The notes under the pieces were generated by a model, which saw nothing but the letters and a program-made list of their open reading frames with translations, did not search any database and was not told the origin of the DNA. The translations under genes and the position numbers were made by a program. Of a DNA stretch of 64,000 bases, positions 34,036-42,629 are shown one piece after another. The stretch's first letter is position 1, and each line of letters opens with the position of its first letter. Origin of the DNA: Candidatus Devosia phytovorans. Its GTDB lineage: Bacteria; Pseudomonadota; Alphaproteobacteria; Rhizobiales; Devosiaceae. The DNA is taken from contig CP119312.1 of assembly GCA_029202405.1 (NCBI GenBank), positions 3,167,001-3,231,000 on the forward strand, in the 5' to 3' direction.

Positions 34036-36197
34036 GCAACTCTCCTCGGTTGAGCGGCGGGCGTGACGGCCTCGGCCATCAGTTCGGCCATGGCGTCGCT
34101 CCAGCGCTGTTCATGCAGCCAGGAATTGTATTGGCTGGCGACGCCCTGCATGTAGTCGCTGCTGCTGGAGATCGAGCGGCGCTCAAGGTGATAAAGCTCG
34201 GCCGAGGGGACATAGGCGATCTCGAAGCCCGCCGCGCGGATTTTTAGGCAGAGGTCGCTGTCCTCGTAATCGCCGATGACATAGTCCTCGGTGAAGCCGC
34301 CGACTTTTTCGAAAATGTCGCGGCGGGTGACCACGCAGGCGCCGGTGACACCGGGCACGAGGCGTTCCTCGCCGGCAGGGCGATAGTGGCGCGGCATGCC
34401 CTTGTAATAGTGGTGGTTGAGCCAGCGGCCCCGATGGTCGCGGTGGAAATAGAGCCCGGCATGCTGGATGGAATCGTCCTCGAACAGCAGCTTCGGACCG
34501 ACTGCGCCAATGCTGGGATCATTGAGGCGGCGGATCAGTTCGCCGACCCAGCCGTTTTCGGTGGGGATGACGTCGGAGTTGAGCAGGACCAATGCTGCGC
34601 CGCGGGCATGGGCGGCACCGCGATTGTTGGCGATGGCATAGCCGCCATTGCGCGGCATGACGGCCAGCGTCATGGGCATGCCATAGACCAGGTGCAGGCC
34701 GGTCAGCATGTGTTCCACCACAGCGGCCTGCTCGGGGGAATCGAGTACGAAGATGACTTCGCAGCGATAGGCGATCTGCGGATCGGAGGCGAAGGCCGCG
34801 ATCTGGAAGGGCAGGAATTCGAGCACCTTGTAGAGCGGAATGATGATGGAGACGAGCGGATCGTCGACCGGGGCGCCGAACTGCCTGATTTCGGCGGCGC
34901 CGACGGTTGCCTTGGCCGCATCCTGGAATTCAGTGATGATGGGAGCCAGACAGGTGCTGATGATATGGTCGTTGAGCGCCTGCGGCAGCACCGAGCGCAG
35001 CGCCGCAGCGCGGGCGGCAGGCCAGTCAAGCTGCTGCACGGCCGGCGTCAGCAGGTGGCGCACGCCGGACTTGAGCCGCATCAGGAAGCGCGGCTGCAGC
35101 AGCGGCCCGGTGACAGCGGGGACAAAACCCAAAAGGCCCGTCGCCGCCGTCGGCTTGCCCTCGGCATTGGCGATCTGGCCGGGAAAGGTGACCGTCACCG
35201 CATCGAGGCTGATCGGGGTGTCATTGGGTCCCAGCACATCGAAGCCTTCGATGAAGTCGGACGGGTCGCGATACCAGCCGCTGAACAGCATGCCGCTCTT
35301 GCCGGCGAGGGCCAGCTCGATCTGGGCGCCCGGCAGCATGGGGCCGCCATTGACTGCGGCAGGCTTGAGCGGGCAGCGCAGCTGGAATTCCACCGAGGCT
35401 GCGCGGGCTGCGGGCGAATGGGCGTTGAGCAAGGCGATGCATTCCTCGCGCAGGCCGGGCTCGCGATGGCCCTGCTTGCGCCACCAGGCCTCGGCCGACG
35501 GCGCGGCCGCGCTGCTCCAGCGCCGCAGCAGCATGCCCTTGGTGCCGCGGAGGACAAGAAGCCCCTCGCCAGCCTCGGGCGTGTCGACAAAAAACCGGCG
35601 CGTGTTGGCGCGATCGCCCGTCGGTGTGGCGGCAAGCGATTTGAGCTTGAGCGGGATGATGGCGTCGCCATCGACGATATAGCCTGATTTGACCGGCCCG
35701 AACTGGCGCGGCACCTGGGTCTCGAAGACCAGGGCCCGGCCGGCGCCGAGCAGCGGCACCACGCGGGCGGCATCGCCCTCCGGAGCGGGCAGCAACCTGC
35801 GCAGCGTGGCGATGAAGCCCTTGTCGCGCTGCAGGTGGAAGAGATTTGGCCAGGCGCTGACCAGCGCATTGGCGAGCGACATGCGCCCGGCCGGGGTCAG
35901 GCCGTCAAAGATGGTGTCGCTGATCGGCTTGGCAGTTTCGCGACTATAGGCCACGGGCGTCGAGCCCAGCCCGCCGGCGGCCAGCATGAAAGTGGTGTCT
36001 TCGTCCGTACGGCGCAGGGCAAAGACGAGACGCGTGCCGCCGTCGGTCTGGGGCACGCGGAGGCCACTGAGGGGCGTGATCACTTCGCCAAAGGAGCCGG
36101 TCAGCGTGCTCTGGCCCTCGATGGGGACCGCAGGCGACCAGACAGCGAGCACGACGCGCGCGCTCAGCGAGACGAAACAAGGATCGGGGAATGCCAC
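34032..36197 (-). CDS. Large GT2 glycosyltransferase with N-terminal beta modules
   Basis: 721 residues. GTG start at 36197 with GGAGA 8 nt upstream. The first about 420 residues are beta-rich and include the module GMLFSGWYRDPSDFIEGFDV. The GT2 domain spans about 445-690: PLVSIIIPLYKVLEFLPFQI, RNGGYAIANNRGAAHARG, the NSD metal motif in VLLNSDVIP, and EDSDLCLKIRAAGFEIAYVP, a pattern typical of O-antigen or rhamnosyl transferases. It is first of a six-gene leftward block with overlapping ends. Sugar specificity unknown. Confidence 0.9.
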   Translation of the reverse strand: MAFPDPCFVSLSARVVLAVWSPAVPIEGQSTLTGSFGEVITPLSGLRVPQTDGGTRLVFALRRTDEDTTFMLAAGGLGSTPVAYSRETAKPISDTIFDGLTPAGRMSLANALVSAWPNLFHLQRDKGFIATLRRLLPAPEGDAARVVPLLGAGRALVFETQVPRQFGPVKSGYIVDGDAIIPLKLKSLAATPTGDRANTRRFFVDTPEAGEGLLVLRGTKGMLLRRWSSAAAPSAEAWWRKQGHREPGLREECIALLNAHSPAARAASVEFQLRCPLKPAAVNGGPMLPGAQIELALAGKSGMLFSGWYRDPSDFIEGFDVLGPNDTPISLDAVTVTFPGQIANAEGKPTAATGLLGFVPAVTGPLLQPRFLMRLKSGVRHLLTPAVQQLDWPAARAAALRSVLPQALNDHIISTCLAPIITEFQDAAKATVGAAEIRQFGAPVDDPLVSIIIPLYKVLEFLPFQIAAFASDPQIAYRCEVIFVLDSPEQAAVVEHMLTGLHLVYGMPMTLAVMPRNGGYAIANNRGAAHARGAALVLLNSDVIPTENGWVGELIRRLNDPSIGAVGPKLLFEDDSIQHAGLYFHRDHRGRWLNHHYYKGMPRHYRPAGEERLVPGVTGACVVTRRDIFEKVGGFTEDYVIGDYEDSDLCLKIRAAGFEIAYVPSAELYHLERRSISSSSDYMQGVASQYNSWLHEQRWSDAMAELMAEAVTPAAQPRRVA

Positions 36198-36239
36198 TGG
36201 TTGAGTCTCCGTACCGAAACTGCGCCATGCAATCGACGT

Positions 36240-36261
36240 GGAAGCGCCCGGAGGCGCTTCC
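36240..36261 (-). terminator. Hairpin after the RTX gene
   Basis: GGAAGCGCC and GGCGCTTCC form a perfect 9-bp stem with a 4-nt loop, 8 nt past the RTX stop codon and 43 nt before the GT2 start. There is no T-run. It may end or protect the RTX mRNA and separate it from the glycan block. Confidence 0.6.
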
Positions 36262-36269
36262 TAGAAGTG

Positions 36270-36929
36270 TCAGGTAACCGAGAAGTAGGAATCTGGATCG
36301 TCCTGGATGTCCGACAGGCTCACGCCGCGCAGCAGAACGGTGTCGCCATTGCCCAGGTTGATCAGGGTGTTGTTGCCCACGGCGATCGCATTGGCAGCAA
36401 CGTCGGCGGCCGTGGCAATGCCCGAGCCATTGATGTCGCCTTCGATCTGGAGCACGTCTTCACCAGCCTGGAAATCGATGATGACGTCATTGCCGCCACC
36501 GCTGCTGAAGACATAGATGTCCTGACCGGCACCGCCGGAAAGGATGTCGCCGCCGGCCCCGCCTTCGAGGATATCGTTGCCGATACCGCCAAGGAGCACG
36601 TCGCCGCCGTCACCGCCAGACAGGTAGTCATTGCCCTCGCCTCCGAGGAGAATGTCACTGCCCTTGCCGCCGAACAAAAGGTCGTCGCCAAAGGAGCCGT
36701 CCAGCAGGTCGTTACCTGCATCGCCCGACAGATAGTCATTGCCGAGACCGCCGAACAGGGCGTCGTCACCCTGCTCGCCGTAGATGATATCTTCGCCTGC
36801 TTCACCGAAGATCGTGTCGTTTCCTGCACCGCCGAAAACGAAATCATTGCCGCCGTGAGCGAGAATGATGTCGTTAAACTTGCTGCCCAAGAGCACGTCG
36901 TCGAAGGCACCGCCTTCCAATGTCGCCAT
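36270..36929 (-). CDS. Small secreted RTX calcium-binding repeat protein
   Basis: 219 residues. From residue 6 to 140 it is an unbroken run of fifteen nonapeptides of the GGxGxDxLx type (e.g. GGAGNDTIF, GGLGNDYLS), which fold into a calcium-binding parallel beta-roll outside the cell. The C-terminal about 80 residues (VFSSGGGNDVIIDFQAGEDV and onward, ending DSYFSVT) should hold the type I export signal. There is no N-terminal enzyme or adhesion domain and no Sec signal. A strong AGGAG lies 8 nt before the ATG. It follows its exporter genes on the same strand. Confidence 0.92.
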   Translation of the reverse strand: MATLEGGAFDDVLLGSKFNDIILAHGGNDFVFGGAGNDTIFGEAGEDIIYGEQGDDALFGGLGNDYLSGDAGNDLLDGSFGDDLLFGGKGSDILLGGEGNDYLSGGDGGDVLLGGIGNDILEGGAGGDILSGGAGQDIYVFSSGGGNDVIIDFQAGEDVLQIEGDINGSGIATAADVAANAIAVGNNTLINLGNGDTVLLRGVSLSDIQDDPDSYFSVT

Positions 36930-37121
36930 AGCCGCTTCTCCTGTATGGGACTCTGTGTCTAGCTTCGGAATGCCAATGCGTAAAAATTAAGCAACATTGG
37001 CTATAGCAGGAAAGCTCAAGTATTCGTGATCTGCAATATAATCTTATTTAACGGAAACAATAACTTGGAGGTAATTTGCCGTTAACCAATGCAGTTTTCG
37101 CATAGATCGAAAGACTAAAAA
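36930..37121 (-). promoter_or_regulatory. AT-rich leader/promoter region of the RTX gene
   Basis: This 192-bp gap between the adaptor stop and the RTX start is much richer in A+T than the genes around it. It should hold a separate RTX promoter, so the substrate can be made at higher level than the exporter. I cannot fix promoter elements. No small gene is visible. Confidence 0.4.
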
Positions 37122-38450
37122 TTACTCTTCGTGGAACGACCGGGAAATACTGTCGGTTATTGGCGACAGGAAATAGTCTATTGCGCGCCTAGGCTTATTG
37201 AGGATCAGCAAGTCTGCCGGCATGCCGGGATAGAGTGCAATGTCCGGCGCGGCGGCGAGAGCGTCCTCCGACACAGTTGCACGCACCACATAGAAGGCCG
37301 TGGACGTCCGCTCATCGACGGATTGGTCGGCTGCAATATAGGAAAGGCTGCCATGCAAAGGTGCCGTTTGCCTCATGCTGTAGGAGGGTAGACGCACCTG
37401 AACGTCGGCGCCGACCCGCACCGCATCGATGTCGCGCGGGTCGATGCGGGCTTCGATGATGCGTTCATCAGCGTCGGGAATGATGTCCATGATGGGCTGG
37501 CCCGAGCCGATAACGGCGCCGGTGGTGGTGACCTGGATATTGGTGACGATGCCCGCGGCGGGTGAGACGATCTCGACACGGCGCAGCACGTCGGCGGCGG
37601 CGGTGACGGTTTCGTCGAGCCCGCTGAGCTCGATCCGGGCGGCCTGGATGGCGTCGGCAATATCGCTTTGCCAGGTGGTAACGGCGCGGGAGAGTTCAAG
37701 CTCGGCGCCGGCCTCGGACTGTTCGGCACGCGCCCTGGCGCCAGCCAGTTCGCCGGCATCGCCGACGAGGGCGCTGAGCTTGCCCTGCAGGTCGACCAGC
37801 TGAGTGCGGGTGGCGAGGCCATCATTGACCAGCGAACCGATGGCGGTGATCTGGCTGTCGATCAGCGCCTGTTGCTCGGCATTGGCCTGCAATTGCGCGG
37901 CGGCCGAACCGGCGTCGGCCTGATAGACGGCGACCTGCTTGCGATAGACGTCGAGGCTGCGCAGCTGGGTTTCCCGGCGCTGCTCGAACAGCAGGGTTTC
38001 ATTGCGCTGGATGTCGCTGGCATAGGGCGTATCGCCACTCAGCAATTCATCGGGGAAGGTAATGGTTGGCGCGTCGATCTGTTCGGCGCGCAGCCGCGCC
38101 AGCCGCGCCAAAAGGCCAGTGCGGCGGGACTGCAATTCAAGCAGATTGGCCTGGGCCTGGGTATTTTCGAGGCGCAACAGGGGTTCACCGGCGGCGACGG
38201 CCTGGCCCTCGCTGACCAAAAGGTCGCGAAGAATGCCGCCCTCGAGATGGCTGACGGTCTTGCGGCGGGTGTCGACCACCACCGAGCCCGAGGCCACCGA
38301 GGCGCTGTCGAGCTGGACGGTATAGCCCCAGACGAGAAAGCCGCCGAAGCCGGCGAGAATGGCGAGGCTTCCGGCAAGCATGTTGTTGCGGAGCGATGGT
38401 ACCCATTCCCGGGTCTGCCCACCCTCGAAATCCGTCGCTTCAGCGGTCAT
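37122..38450 (-). CDS. Type I secretion periplasmic adaptor (HlyD/PrtE family)
   Basis: 442 residues. A short cytoplasmic tail, one membrane helix (about 29-48, LAGSLAILAGFGGFLVWGYT), then the lipoyl half ASGSVVVDTRRKTVSHLEGG with a long coiled coil (about 95-290). The second half closes with the VRLPSYSMRQTAPLHGSLSYIAADQS beta-barrel region. It joins the inner-membrane ATPase to an outer-membrane TolC-type channel, not encoded here. It is coupled to the ATPase gene by ATGA (38447-38450). Confidence 0.93.
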   Translation of the reverse strand: MTAEATDFEGGQTREWVPSLRNNMLAGSLAILAGFGGFLVWGYTVQLDSASVASGSVVVDTRRKTVSHLEGGILRDLLVSEGQAVAAGEPLLRLENTQAQANLLELQSRRTGLLARLARLRAEQIDAPTITFPDELLSGDTPYASDIQRNETLLFEQRRETQLRSLDVYRKQVAVYQADAGSAAAQLQANAEQQALIDSQITAIGSLVNDGLATRTQLVDLQGKLSALVGDAGELAGARARAEQSEAGAELELSRAVTTWQSDIADAIQAARIELSGLDETVTAAADVLRRVEIVSPAAGIVTNIQVTTTGAVIGSGQPIMDIIPDADERIIEARIDPRDIDAVRVGADVQVRLPSYSMRQTAPLHGSLSYIAADQSVDERTSTAFYVVRATVSEDALAAAPDIALYPGMPADLLILNKPRRAIDYFLSPITDSISRSFHEE

Positions 38451-40177
38451 TTGCGGTTCCCGATCATGGCCACGCGGTCTTCGCCGATCCCGCCACCGAT
38501 GATGGCGGAGATGGCTGCCGTCGGCCCGAGCTGCCAGCCCTGGTCCTTCTGCAGAAGCAGGAGCTTGTCGACCGACTGCAGGATGGCGGGGCGATGGGCG
38601 ATGATGATGACGATGGCGCCATCGGCCTTGAGCTGGTCGATGACGCGCAGCAAGGCCTGTTCGCCCTCGGCGTCGAGATTGGCATTGGGCTCGTCCATGA
38701 CGACGAGCCGTGGCTTGCCATAGACGGCGCGGGCGATGCCAATGCGCTGCTTCTGTCCGCCCGAAAGGGTCAGCCGCATGTCGCCGGTGGTGGTGTCATA
38801 GCCGAGCGGCAGCCGGCCGATCATTTCATGCACGCCACTCATGCGGGCCGCCCGGATGACTTCGGCCGGATCGCCTTCGCGCAGGCGCGAGATATTATCG
38901 AGGATGGTGCCCTCGATCAGCGACACCGATTGCGGCAGATAGCCGACGGCGGCGCCGAAGGAATTGCGCTCGGAAGTGAAGGCATTGTGCCCGCCGAGGA
39001 AAACGCCGCCCGAATTAGGCCGCAGCACGCCGACCAGCAGCCGGGCCAGCGTCGACTTGCCCGTGGCGGAAGGGCCGACGATGCCCAGCGCCTCGCCGGG
39101 CGAGAGGCTGAAATCGAGGCCCTTGAGCAGCGCCGTGGAACTGCCGGGCACGGCATAGGTCAGGCGTTCGACGACGAGATCGCCGGTCGGGGTGGGCACC
39201 GGATTGGTCTCGCGATCGACCGCCTCGCTGCCCAGCAGCGACTGGATGCGCGACCACGCGGCCGTGGCATTGTTCCACTGCCGCCAGTTTTCGATCATGG
39301 AATCGAAGGGCTGCAGCGTGCGGGCCATCAGGATGCTGGCGGCCATCATGGTGCCGGGGGTGATCAGGTGGTCGATGATCAGGATGGCGCCGACGCCGAG
39401 CGCTGCGACCTGCATGCCGTAGCGCACGACCTTGGAGGCGGCGGCGATCACCTTGTTGCGGCGCATGCCCATGTCGAACATGTGGTCGGCGTGGTTCTGC
39501 GACGACTGCCAGCGGCGGCCGAGATCGCGCATCATGCCCATGGCGTCGATGGCATCGGCCTGGCGCAGGCTGCCGCCGACCGAGGCCGCAACCTCGATCT
39601 GGGCCATGTTGGCATCCTTGAGCAGCGAGCGCGAGACGAGGTCGCCGATCAGATTGAGGGAAACGATCAGCACGGCGGAGACCAGCGAAATCAAGCCGTA
39701 GATGGGATGAAAGGCGGTCAGCGTCAGCATGAAGATGGGTGACCAGATGGCTTCCATCGGCGCGCCGGCGGCACCGGTGGCGAAGAAGCCGCGCAATTCG
39801 GAAAGGTCGCGCAGCGCCTGCGTCGCCCTGGACGAGCCCTCGCCCATCGAGGAGCGCAAGGAGCTTTCGATCAGCGGCAGGTTGAGCTGACGGACGAATT
39901 GGGCGCCCAGCGTCAGCATGCCGGTGCTGCGGATATATTCGAGGAAGCCGTAGAGCAGCAGGCCGCCGGCGACGAGGATGGTCAGCATGGTCAGCGTGTC
40001 GAGACTGCGGCTGTTGAGCACGCGATCATGCACCTGCAGCATGTAGAGCGGCACCAGCAACTGCAGTGCGTTGAGGAAGGCGCTCAGGATGCCGACATAG
40101 AGCAGGCCATGGAAGATCGACCTGCGTGCATGAGCAACCATCGACTGATGGCCGGAGGTATACTTGGGTCGACCCAT
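38447..40177 (-). CDS. Type I secretion ABC exporter (PrtD-like permease/ATPase)
   Basis: 576 residues from the ATG at 40177 (GAGGG 7 nt upstream; a GTG at 40198 is less likely). A membrane domain of about six helices (from LLYVGILSAFLNALQLLVPL) has no N-terminal C39-type domain, as in PrtD exporters of RTX proteins. The ATPase domain has Walker A GPSATGKST, signature LSGGQKQRIGIARAV and Walker B LVVMDEPNANLD. With the HlyD-like adaptor it should export the adjacent RTX protein. Confidence 0.94.
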   Translation of the reverse strand: MGRPKYTSGHQSMVAHARRSIFHGLLYVGILSAFLNALQLLVPLYMLQVHDRVLNSRSLDTLTMLTILVAGGLLLYGFLEYIRSTGMLTLGAQFVRQLNLPLIESSLRSSMGEGSSRATQALRDLSELRGFFATGAAGAPMEAIWSPIFMLTLTAFHPIYGLISLVSAVLIVSLNLIGDLVSRSLLKDANMAQIEVAASVGGSLRQADAIDAMGMMRDLGRRWQSSQNHADHMFDMGMRRNKVIAAASKVVRYGMQVAALGVGAILIIDHLITPGTMMAASILMARTLQPFDSMIENWRQWNNATAAWSRIQSLLGSEAVDRETNPVPTPTGDLVVERLTYAVPGSSTALLKGLDFSLSPGEALGIVGPSATGKSTLARLLVGVLRPNSGGVFLGGHNAFTSERNSFGAAVGYLPQSVSLIEGTILDNISRLREGDPAEVIRAARMSGVHEMIGRLPLGYDTTTGDMRLTLSGGQKQRIGIARAVYGKPRLVVMDEPNANLDAEGEQALLRVIDQLKADGAIVIIIAHRPAILQSVDKLLLLQKDQGWQLGPTAAISAIIGGGIGEDRVAMIGNRK

Positions 40178-40206
40178 ACGACAGCCCTCGATCGTCACGC
40201 CGAACA

Positions 40207-40239
40207 GCTAAAATCCAATTCAACTTGCTTGGATTTAGC
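40207..40239. promoter_or_regulatory. Inverted repeat in the exporter/GT4 divergent promoter
   Basis: GCTAAAATCCAA (40207-40218) and TTGGATTTAGC (40229-40239) are inverted copies (11 of 12, one extra A), in an AT-rich 170-bp gap between the leftward exporter gene and the rightward GT4 gene. It is placed to act as an operator on both. The regulator is unknown. Confidence 0.45.
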
Positions 40240-40347
40240 TACCCAATAGCAATGCGCCGAAAGTTATTTGGTAATTCAATATATAGACGTTCCAATTTTA
40301 TGCATGCGCGGCGGTGCTGATTTGAACGACATGACGAACAACTTGGG

Positions 40348-41562
40348 ATGAGCGATATCCTCTTCGTCCACCGCCATGGTCCGGGGCAGTTCGTGCATCT
40401 CGCTGGACATCTGGCAAAGCTCGGCAATCGGGTGACGCTGCTGTGCGAGACCTCGGATGTGGCGATCCCGGGCGTGCGGGTGATCAAGCACCGCTCCATC
40501 AATCCCAGCGAGTTCGACGGCACGGCGCCGGCCTATCAGCTGCGGCTCGGGCAAGAGGTCGCCAAGGTGCTAGACGCGCTGCGGCGTGCTGAAGGTGCGC
40601 CCGATGTCATCATGGGACATGGCGGTTGGGGGAGCCTGCTGTTTGCCAAGGACATCTTTCCCGACACGCCGCTCGTTGCCTATTGCGAATTCTTCTACAA
40701 GGCCAAGGGCGCCGATATCGGCTTTGATCCAGGCGTGCCGACGCGCTTTGCCGATATCGCCAAGCTCAAGGGGCGCAATTTCGCGCAATTGGCGACACTG
40801 CCCAGCGTGGATGCTGGCGTCAGCCCCACCCAGTGGCAGCGCAGCCTTTTTCCCAAGGCCGCGCAGGCCAATATCGGCGTGGTGCATGATGGCATCGACC
40901 TCGGCTTCTGCCGTCCCGATGCCAATGCCCGGTTCACCCTGCCCAATGGCAAGGTCATCGCTGCGGGCGAACGTGTCGTGACCTATGCCGCGCGCAATCT
41001 GGAGCCCTATCGCGGCTTTCCGCAGTTCATGCGCGCGGCGGCGGCGCTGTCGCGCATCGACCCGACGGTAACCTTTCTCGTCGCCGGCAGCGATGGGACG
41101 AGCTATGGGCCGGGCCCGGCACAGGGCGGATCGTGGCGCGATGTCATGATGAAAGAAACGGGAATGGATCCAAGCCGCGTGCATTTCCTCGGCACCCTGC
41201 CCCACGCCGCGCTGATCAAGCTGTTCCAGGTCTCGGCAGCGCATGTCTACCTGACCTATCCCTTTGTCCTCTCGTGGTCGATGCTCGAGGCCATGGCGTC
41301 GGGCGCGCTGATCATCGGGTCGCGCACCGCCCCGGTGGAGGAGTATGTGGAGCACGGACGTTCGGGCCTGCTGGTGCCGTTCTTCGAACGGGATGCGCTG
41401 GTCGGCGCCATGCGGCAGGCGCTGGACAATCCGGCCGCCATGGCGCCGCTGCGGCTGGGGGCGCGCAACACGATAGAAAAACGTGCGGGACTGGAGGACA
41501 GCTTGCGGCGGCAGGTCACTTCGCTTCGCCAGCTCGTGGGCCGGCGGCAGCTCGCGGTCTAG
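40348..41562 (+). CDS. GT4 glycosyltransferase
   Basis: 404 residues, GT-B fold. The N-terminal domain begins ILFVHRHGPGQFVHLAGHLA. The C-terminal GT4 domain has VVTYAARNLEPYRGFPQFMR, FLGTLPHAALIKLFQVSAAH and WSMLEAMASGALIIGS. No membrane helix. It is divergent from the RTX exporter and converges tail-to-tail on the acyltransferase gene, the two stop codons overlapping on the palindrome CTAG (41559-41562). It probably adds one sugar to the surface glycan. Confidence 0.9.
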   Translation: MSDILFVHRHGPGQFVHLAGHLAKLGNRVTLLCETSDVAIPGVRVIKHRSINPSEFDGTAPAYQLRLGQEVAKVLDALRRAEGAPDVIMGHGGWGSLLFAKDIFPDTPLVAYCEFFYKAKGADIGFDPGVPTRFADIAKLKGRNFAQLATLPSVDAGVSPTQWQRSLFPKAAQANIGVVHDGIDLGFCRPDANARFTLPNGKVIAAGERVVTYAARNLEPYRGFPQFMRAAAALSRIDPTVTFLVAGSDGTSYGPGPAQGGSWRDVMMKETGMDPSRVHFLGTLPHAALIKLFQVSAAHVYLTYPFVLSWSMLEAMASGALIIGSRTAPVEEYVEHGRSGLLVPFFERDALVGAMRQALDNPAAMAPLRLGARNTIEKRAGLEDSLRRQVTSLRQLVGRRQLAV

Positions 41563-42404
41563 TCGAAGAAATCCGGTGGCGGCGCCGCCACCGTCTCAGA
41601 CAGGGCCAGTACGCGGTCCACGGTTTCAGGGCGGCCCGAGGCATAGCGATCCCAGGTCGAGCCAGTGCGAATCAGTTTGGCAGGTGCGCCGCCGATGACG
41701 CTGAAGCGTGGGCAGGACCTGGTGACCAGCGAATGCGCCCCCACCACCGAGCCCAGGCCGATGCTGACATTCTTGCCAACCGTGGTGTTGCGACCCAGCC
41801 AGACATGGGGTTCGACCAGCACGCTGCCCGGCAGATTGACGCGCTGGCGGCTGGCTATGTCCATGACGGCGTGTTCGTCATGGGTCGAGATGTGGATGCC
41901 ATTGGCGAACATGGCATCATCACCGATGAAGATGTGGCGCTGGTCGCCGGACAGCACGAAAGTCGCGCCATTCGTGGTGGACTTGGCGCCGACAAAAAGC
42001 GCGGCGCCGCTTCCCCAGATCTGGGCGCTCATCTGACCGGAATGGCCGACCTCGGCAATGCCGCCGGTCAGCACGACGGTCTGGTCGGTGCCCATGAGCC
42101 GAAGATCACCGCAAAGGGTCAGGTCGCGCCCCAGCACCACAATGGCACCCCGGGTGCGCGGCTTGGTGTGGATGCGCAGTGGCCGCGTCAGCACGGCGCC
42201 GGCTTCGAGCACCACGATATTGTTCTCGTCCCATGCGTCTGACTGTAGCGCGAGATTGTCCACCGCACCTGCGGCAATTTCGGCAAAGGAGAACCAGCGC
42301 GCATCGGCCAACTGCGGTGCGCTGTAGCCCGGCGTTCCGATCAGGGCGTGGCGATAGAGTGTCCTGGTCGGTTCTATGGCAATCCCGGAAGCGATCGCGG
42401 ACAT
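41559..42404 (-). CDS. Hexapeptide-repeat (left-handed beta-helix) acyltransferase
   Basis: 281 residues from the ATG at 42404 (GGAG 6 nt upstream); a longer frame upstream is shadow. The C-terminal half shows hexapeptide repeats (VWLGRNTTVGKNVSIGLGSVVGAHSLVT) and ends with GGAPAKLIRTG, as in O-acetyltransferases of the LpxA/NodL class. HISTHDEHAV supplies the His pattern expected in the active site. It probably acetylates a sugar in the nearby glycan. It overlaps the convergent GT4 gene by 4 nt at the stops. Confidence 0.85.
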   Translation of the reverse strand: MSAIASGIAIEPTRTLYRHALIGTPGYSAPQLADARWFSFAEIAAGAVDNLALQSDAWDENNIVVLEAGAVLTRPLRIHTKPRTRGAIVVLGRDLTLCGDLRLMGTDQTVVLTGGIAEVGHSGQMSAQIWGSGAALFVGAKSTTNGATFVLSGDQRHIFIGDDAMFANGIHISTHDEHAVMDIASRQRVNLPGSVLVEPHVWLGRNTTVGKNVSIGLGSVVGAHSLVTRSCPRFSVIGGAPAKLIRTGSTWDRYASGRPETVDRVLALSETVAAPPPDFFD

Positions 42405-42629
42405 CGAGGGCTCCGTCCAGACATGCACCTCCCGACTATAAATTGACCGGACAGCGCCGATAGCCTTCACCGCCCGGATCATTAACGACCGGTTACGATG
42501 GCGAGACGCAGGCGACAGGCGGACCGCAGACTGCGCCCGCAAGATTGCCGCAACATTGCCCATTCCCTGCGGCGCGAGCGGCACAGCCATGCGATTGCCA
42601 ACGGGTCCGGTGCGTGGCATGCAAACCGC

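Noticed and set aside
36930..37121. Possible small gene in the AT-rich gap before the RTX gene
   Set aside because: No frame with a ribosome site and normal codon use; best explained as promoter and leader.
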